A DNA stretch of 64,000 nt, taken from NCBI GenBank assembly GCA_947457545.1, contig CANGXD010000002.1:1-64000 (forward strand), written 5' to 3'. The notes beneath the pieces are model-generated. The model made no database searches, was not told where the DNA came from, and saw only the letters and a list, made by a program, of their open reading frames with translations. Positions within the stretch are counted from its first letter, which is position 1, and every line of letters starts with the position of its first letter. Below, piece by piece: positions 62,834-64,000 of the stretch. Source of the stretch: Gemmatimonadaceae bacterium (GTDB taxonomy: Bacteria > Gemmatimonadota > Gemmatimonadetes > Gemmatimonadales > Gemmatimonadaceae). The translations under genes were made by a program, and so were the position numbers.

Positions 62834-63498
62834 AGATTCTCGTCATCGAAGACGATCCGACCGTGGGCGAGTTCGTGCGGCGCGGGCTCGAAGAGCAGCG
62901 CTGGCAGACGGATCTCTGCAATAACGGTTTGGAAGGGGAGCGCCTCGCGACGGCACAGCCGTACGATCTCATCATCCTCGATATGCGTTTGCCGGGCCGC
63001 AATGGCCTCGACATTCTGCGCTCACTGCGCGCGAAGGGCTTTGAGCGGCCGGTGCTGGTGCTCACGGCGCAGGACGCGGTGGATGCGAAGGTGGAGACGC
63101 TGCGGGCAGGCGCCGACGACTACGTCACCAAACCCTTTGCGTTCGAAGAGTTGCTCGCCCGCGTCGAGGCGCTGCTCCGTCGCCCGCGGGCCCTTGCGAG
63201 TCCGCAGCTGAAAGTCGGTGACCTCGAACTCGATCAGGGCACGCGCGAGGTCCGTCGTGGCGAGGAGTTCATCGAACTCACCCCCAAGGAGTTCGCCGTT
63301 CTCGAGTATCTCATGCGACATGCCGGTCGCGTCATGAGCCGCACGCTCATTACCGAGTACGCGTGGGGGTATCACTTCGATCCCGGCACCAACATCGTGG
63401 ATGTCGTGATCAATCATTTGCGCAAAAAGATCGACGCGAAGTTCGAAAAGAAGCTCATCACGACCGTGCGTGGTGTGGGCTACATGATTCGCGCCTAG
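62830..63498 (+). CDS. OmpR/PhoB-family response regulator
   Basis: 222 residues. Receiver domain (KILVIEDDPTVGEFV, acceptor in LIILDMRLPGRNG, K in VTKPFAF) followed by a winged-helix DNA-binding domain (ELTPKEFAVLEYLM, NIVDVVINHLRKKID, TVRGVGYMIRA). Both are complete. ATG overlaps the NtrC-like stop. It probably pairs with the kinase that follows 9 bp downstream. Confidence 0.92.
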   Translation: MKILVIEDDPTVGEFVRRGLEEQRWQTDLCNNGLEGERLATAQPYDLIILDMRLPGRNGLDILRSLRAKGFERPVLVLTAQDAVDAKVETLRAGADDYVTKPFAFEELLARVEALLRRPRALASPQLKVGDLELDQGTREVRRGEEFIELTPKEFAVLEYLMRHAGRVMSRTLITEYAWGYHFDPGTNIVDVVINHLRKKIDAKFEKKLITTVRGVGYMIRA

Positions 63499-63507
63499 GC
63501 ACGCCGC

Positions 63508-64000
63508 ATGGCCATGCGCTCCATCCGCGCGCGCCTCACGTTGGCGTGGACCGCGGCGTCCATCGGGACGCTGCTGATCTTTTCGCTGACGCTGCTGGCG
63601 GTACGCCGCGAGATCCTCGTACAGGAACTCGAGTCGCGCGTGCAAATCGAGGCCGAGCATATCGTGAAGGCCATCGATTTGGCGCGAACCACCGGGACGG
63701 AACCGGTGTTCGGTCTCAGCGATCCGCTGGCGGTGCGTACGGTGGGACAACGCATGGCGTCATTCCTGTCGCTGCTCGATGGCTATGTGTTGGTGCAGGA
63801 CAGCACCGGGTACGACATTTACGCCTCGCCGTTGGTCAGTGGTCTCTCCACGTCCGATCGTGGCCTCTTCAGCGAAGCGGCGCGTGCGTCGCAAGCGGGC
63901 AATGAGATGCAACGGGTGGTGCTCTTCAACGACGAAGTGCTACTCGCCGCGCGCGATGTGCCACTGAGTGAAGATGCCCGCTATCGCGTGTACGCCGCGC
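63508..64000 (+). CDS. sensor histidine kinase, N-terminal part (cut by window end)
   Basis: The frame is open from ATG 63508 (or 63514) to the window edge, at least 164 residues. A basic start (MAMRSIRARLTLAWT) leads into one membrane helix (IGTLLIFSLTLLAV) and a periplasmic sensor region with several helices and strands. The catalytic boxes must lie beyond the window. It follows an OmpR-type regulator, the normal order for such pairs, so a sensor kinase is the likely identity. Confidence 0.75.
   Translation, partial: MAMRSIRARLTLAWTAASIGTLLIFSLTLLAVRREILVQELESRVQIEAEHIVKAIDLARTTGTEPVFGLSDPLAVRTVGQRMASFLSLLDGYVLVQDSTGYDIYASPLVSGLSTSDRGLFSEAARASQAGNEMQRVVLFNDEVLLAARDVPLSEDARYRVYAA

Overview
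The window is high-GC, densely packed bacterial DNA. It carries a complete alternative complex III (act) operon, a two-domain ALDH16-type aldehyde dehydrogenase, a PEP-CTERM protein, many short ATGA start/stop overlaps and many exported proteins. This fits a Gram-negative, aerobically respiring member of the Gemmatimonadota (Gemmatimonas-like). That assignment is an inference from gene content; no 16S gene is present.

Layout. 1-5.9 kb: the C-terminal part of a TamB-like translocation protein, then on the minus strand a UbiB-type kinase, a short-chain dehydrogenase and an Ig-like-domain lipoprotein. 5.9-12 kb: deoC, ALDH16 and an M3 oligopeptidase in tandem, then a small exported protein. 12-16.4 kb (minus): a photolyase fused to a renalase-like FAD oxidoreductase, a secreted amidohydrolase and a DUF502 membrane protein. 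16.4-24 kb (plus): an S9 peptidase, an AIM24-like protein, speA, a Yip1-like membrane protein and a TSUP permease. 24-25.4 kb (minus): Mn/Fe superoxide dismutase and a DedA protein. 25.5-38.5 kb: a catabolic district with GH38 mannosidase, a dipeptide/oligosaccharide-type ABC importer lacking ATPases, a heparinase II/III-like protein, a TrmJ-like methyltransferase, a class-III aminotransferase and two metal-dependent-hydrolase-like proteins. 38.9-46.6 kb: actABCDEF, ending at a strong terminator.

46.7-52.2 kb: a YqiJ-like/flotillin pair, then a low-GC insertion bracketed by an 89-bp direct repeat. The downstream side of the repeat also carries a decayed piece of the flotillin 3' end, and the upstream side carries a truncated start of the PEP-CTERM gene. 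52.4-56.45 kb: an intact tRNA-Ala(UGC) followed by a 4.0-kb integrated element. The element is bounded by a 47-bp duplication of the tRNA 3' end. It carries an HUH rolling-circle Rep, a trypsin-like protease and matching subterminal repeats, but no visible integrase. 56.5-64 kb: a REC-GGDEF-EAL protein, a BCP-type peroxiredoxin, an Hsp20, and a dense signalling operon (PAS kinase, NtrC-like regulator with altered sigma54 motifs, OmpR-like regulator, and a second kinase cut by the window end).

Most promising for follow-up: the tRNA-integrated Rep/protease element, the photolyase-renalase fusion, the duplicated flotillin-terminator junction around the island, and the NtrC-like regulator with GAFPGA in place of GAFTGA.
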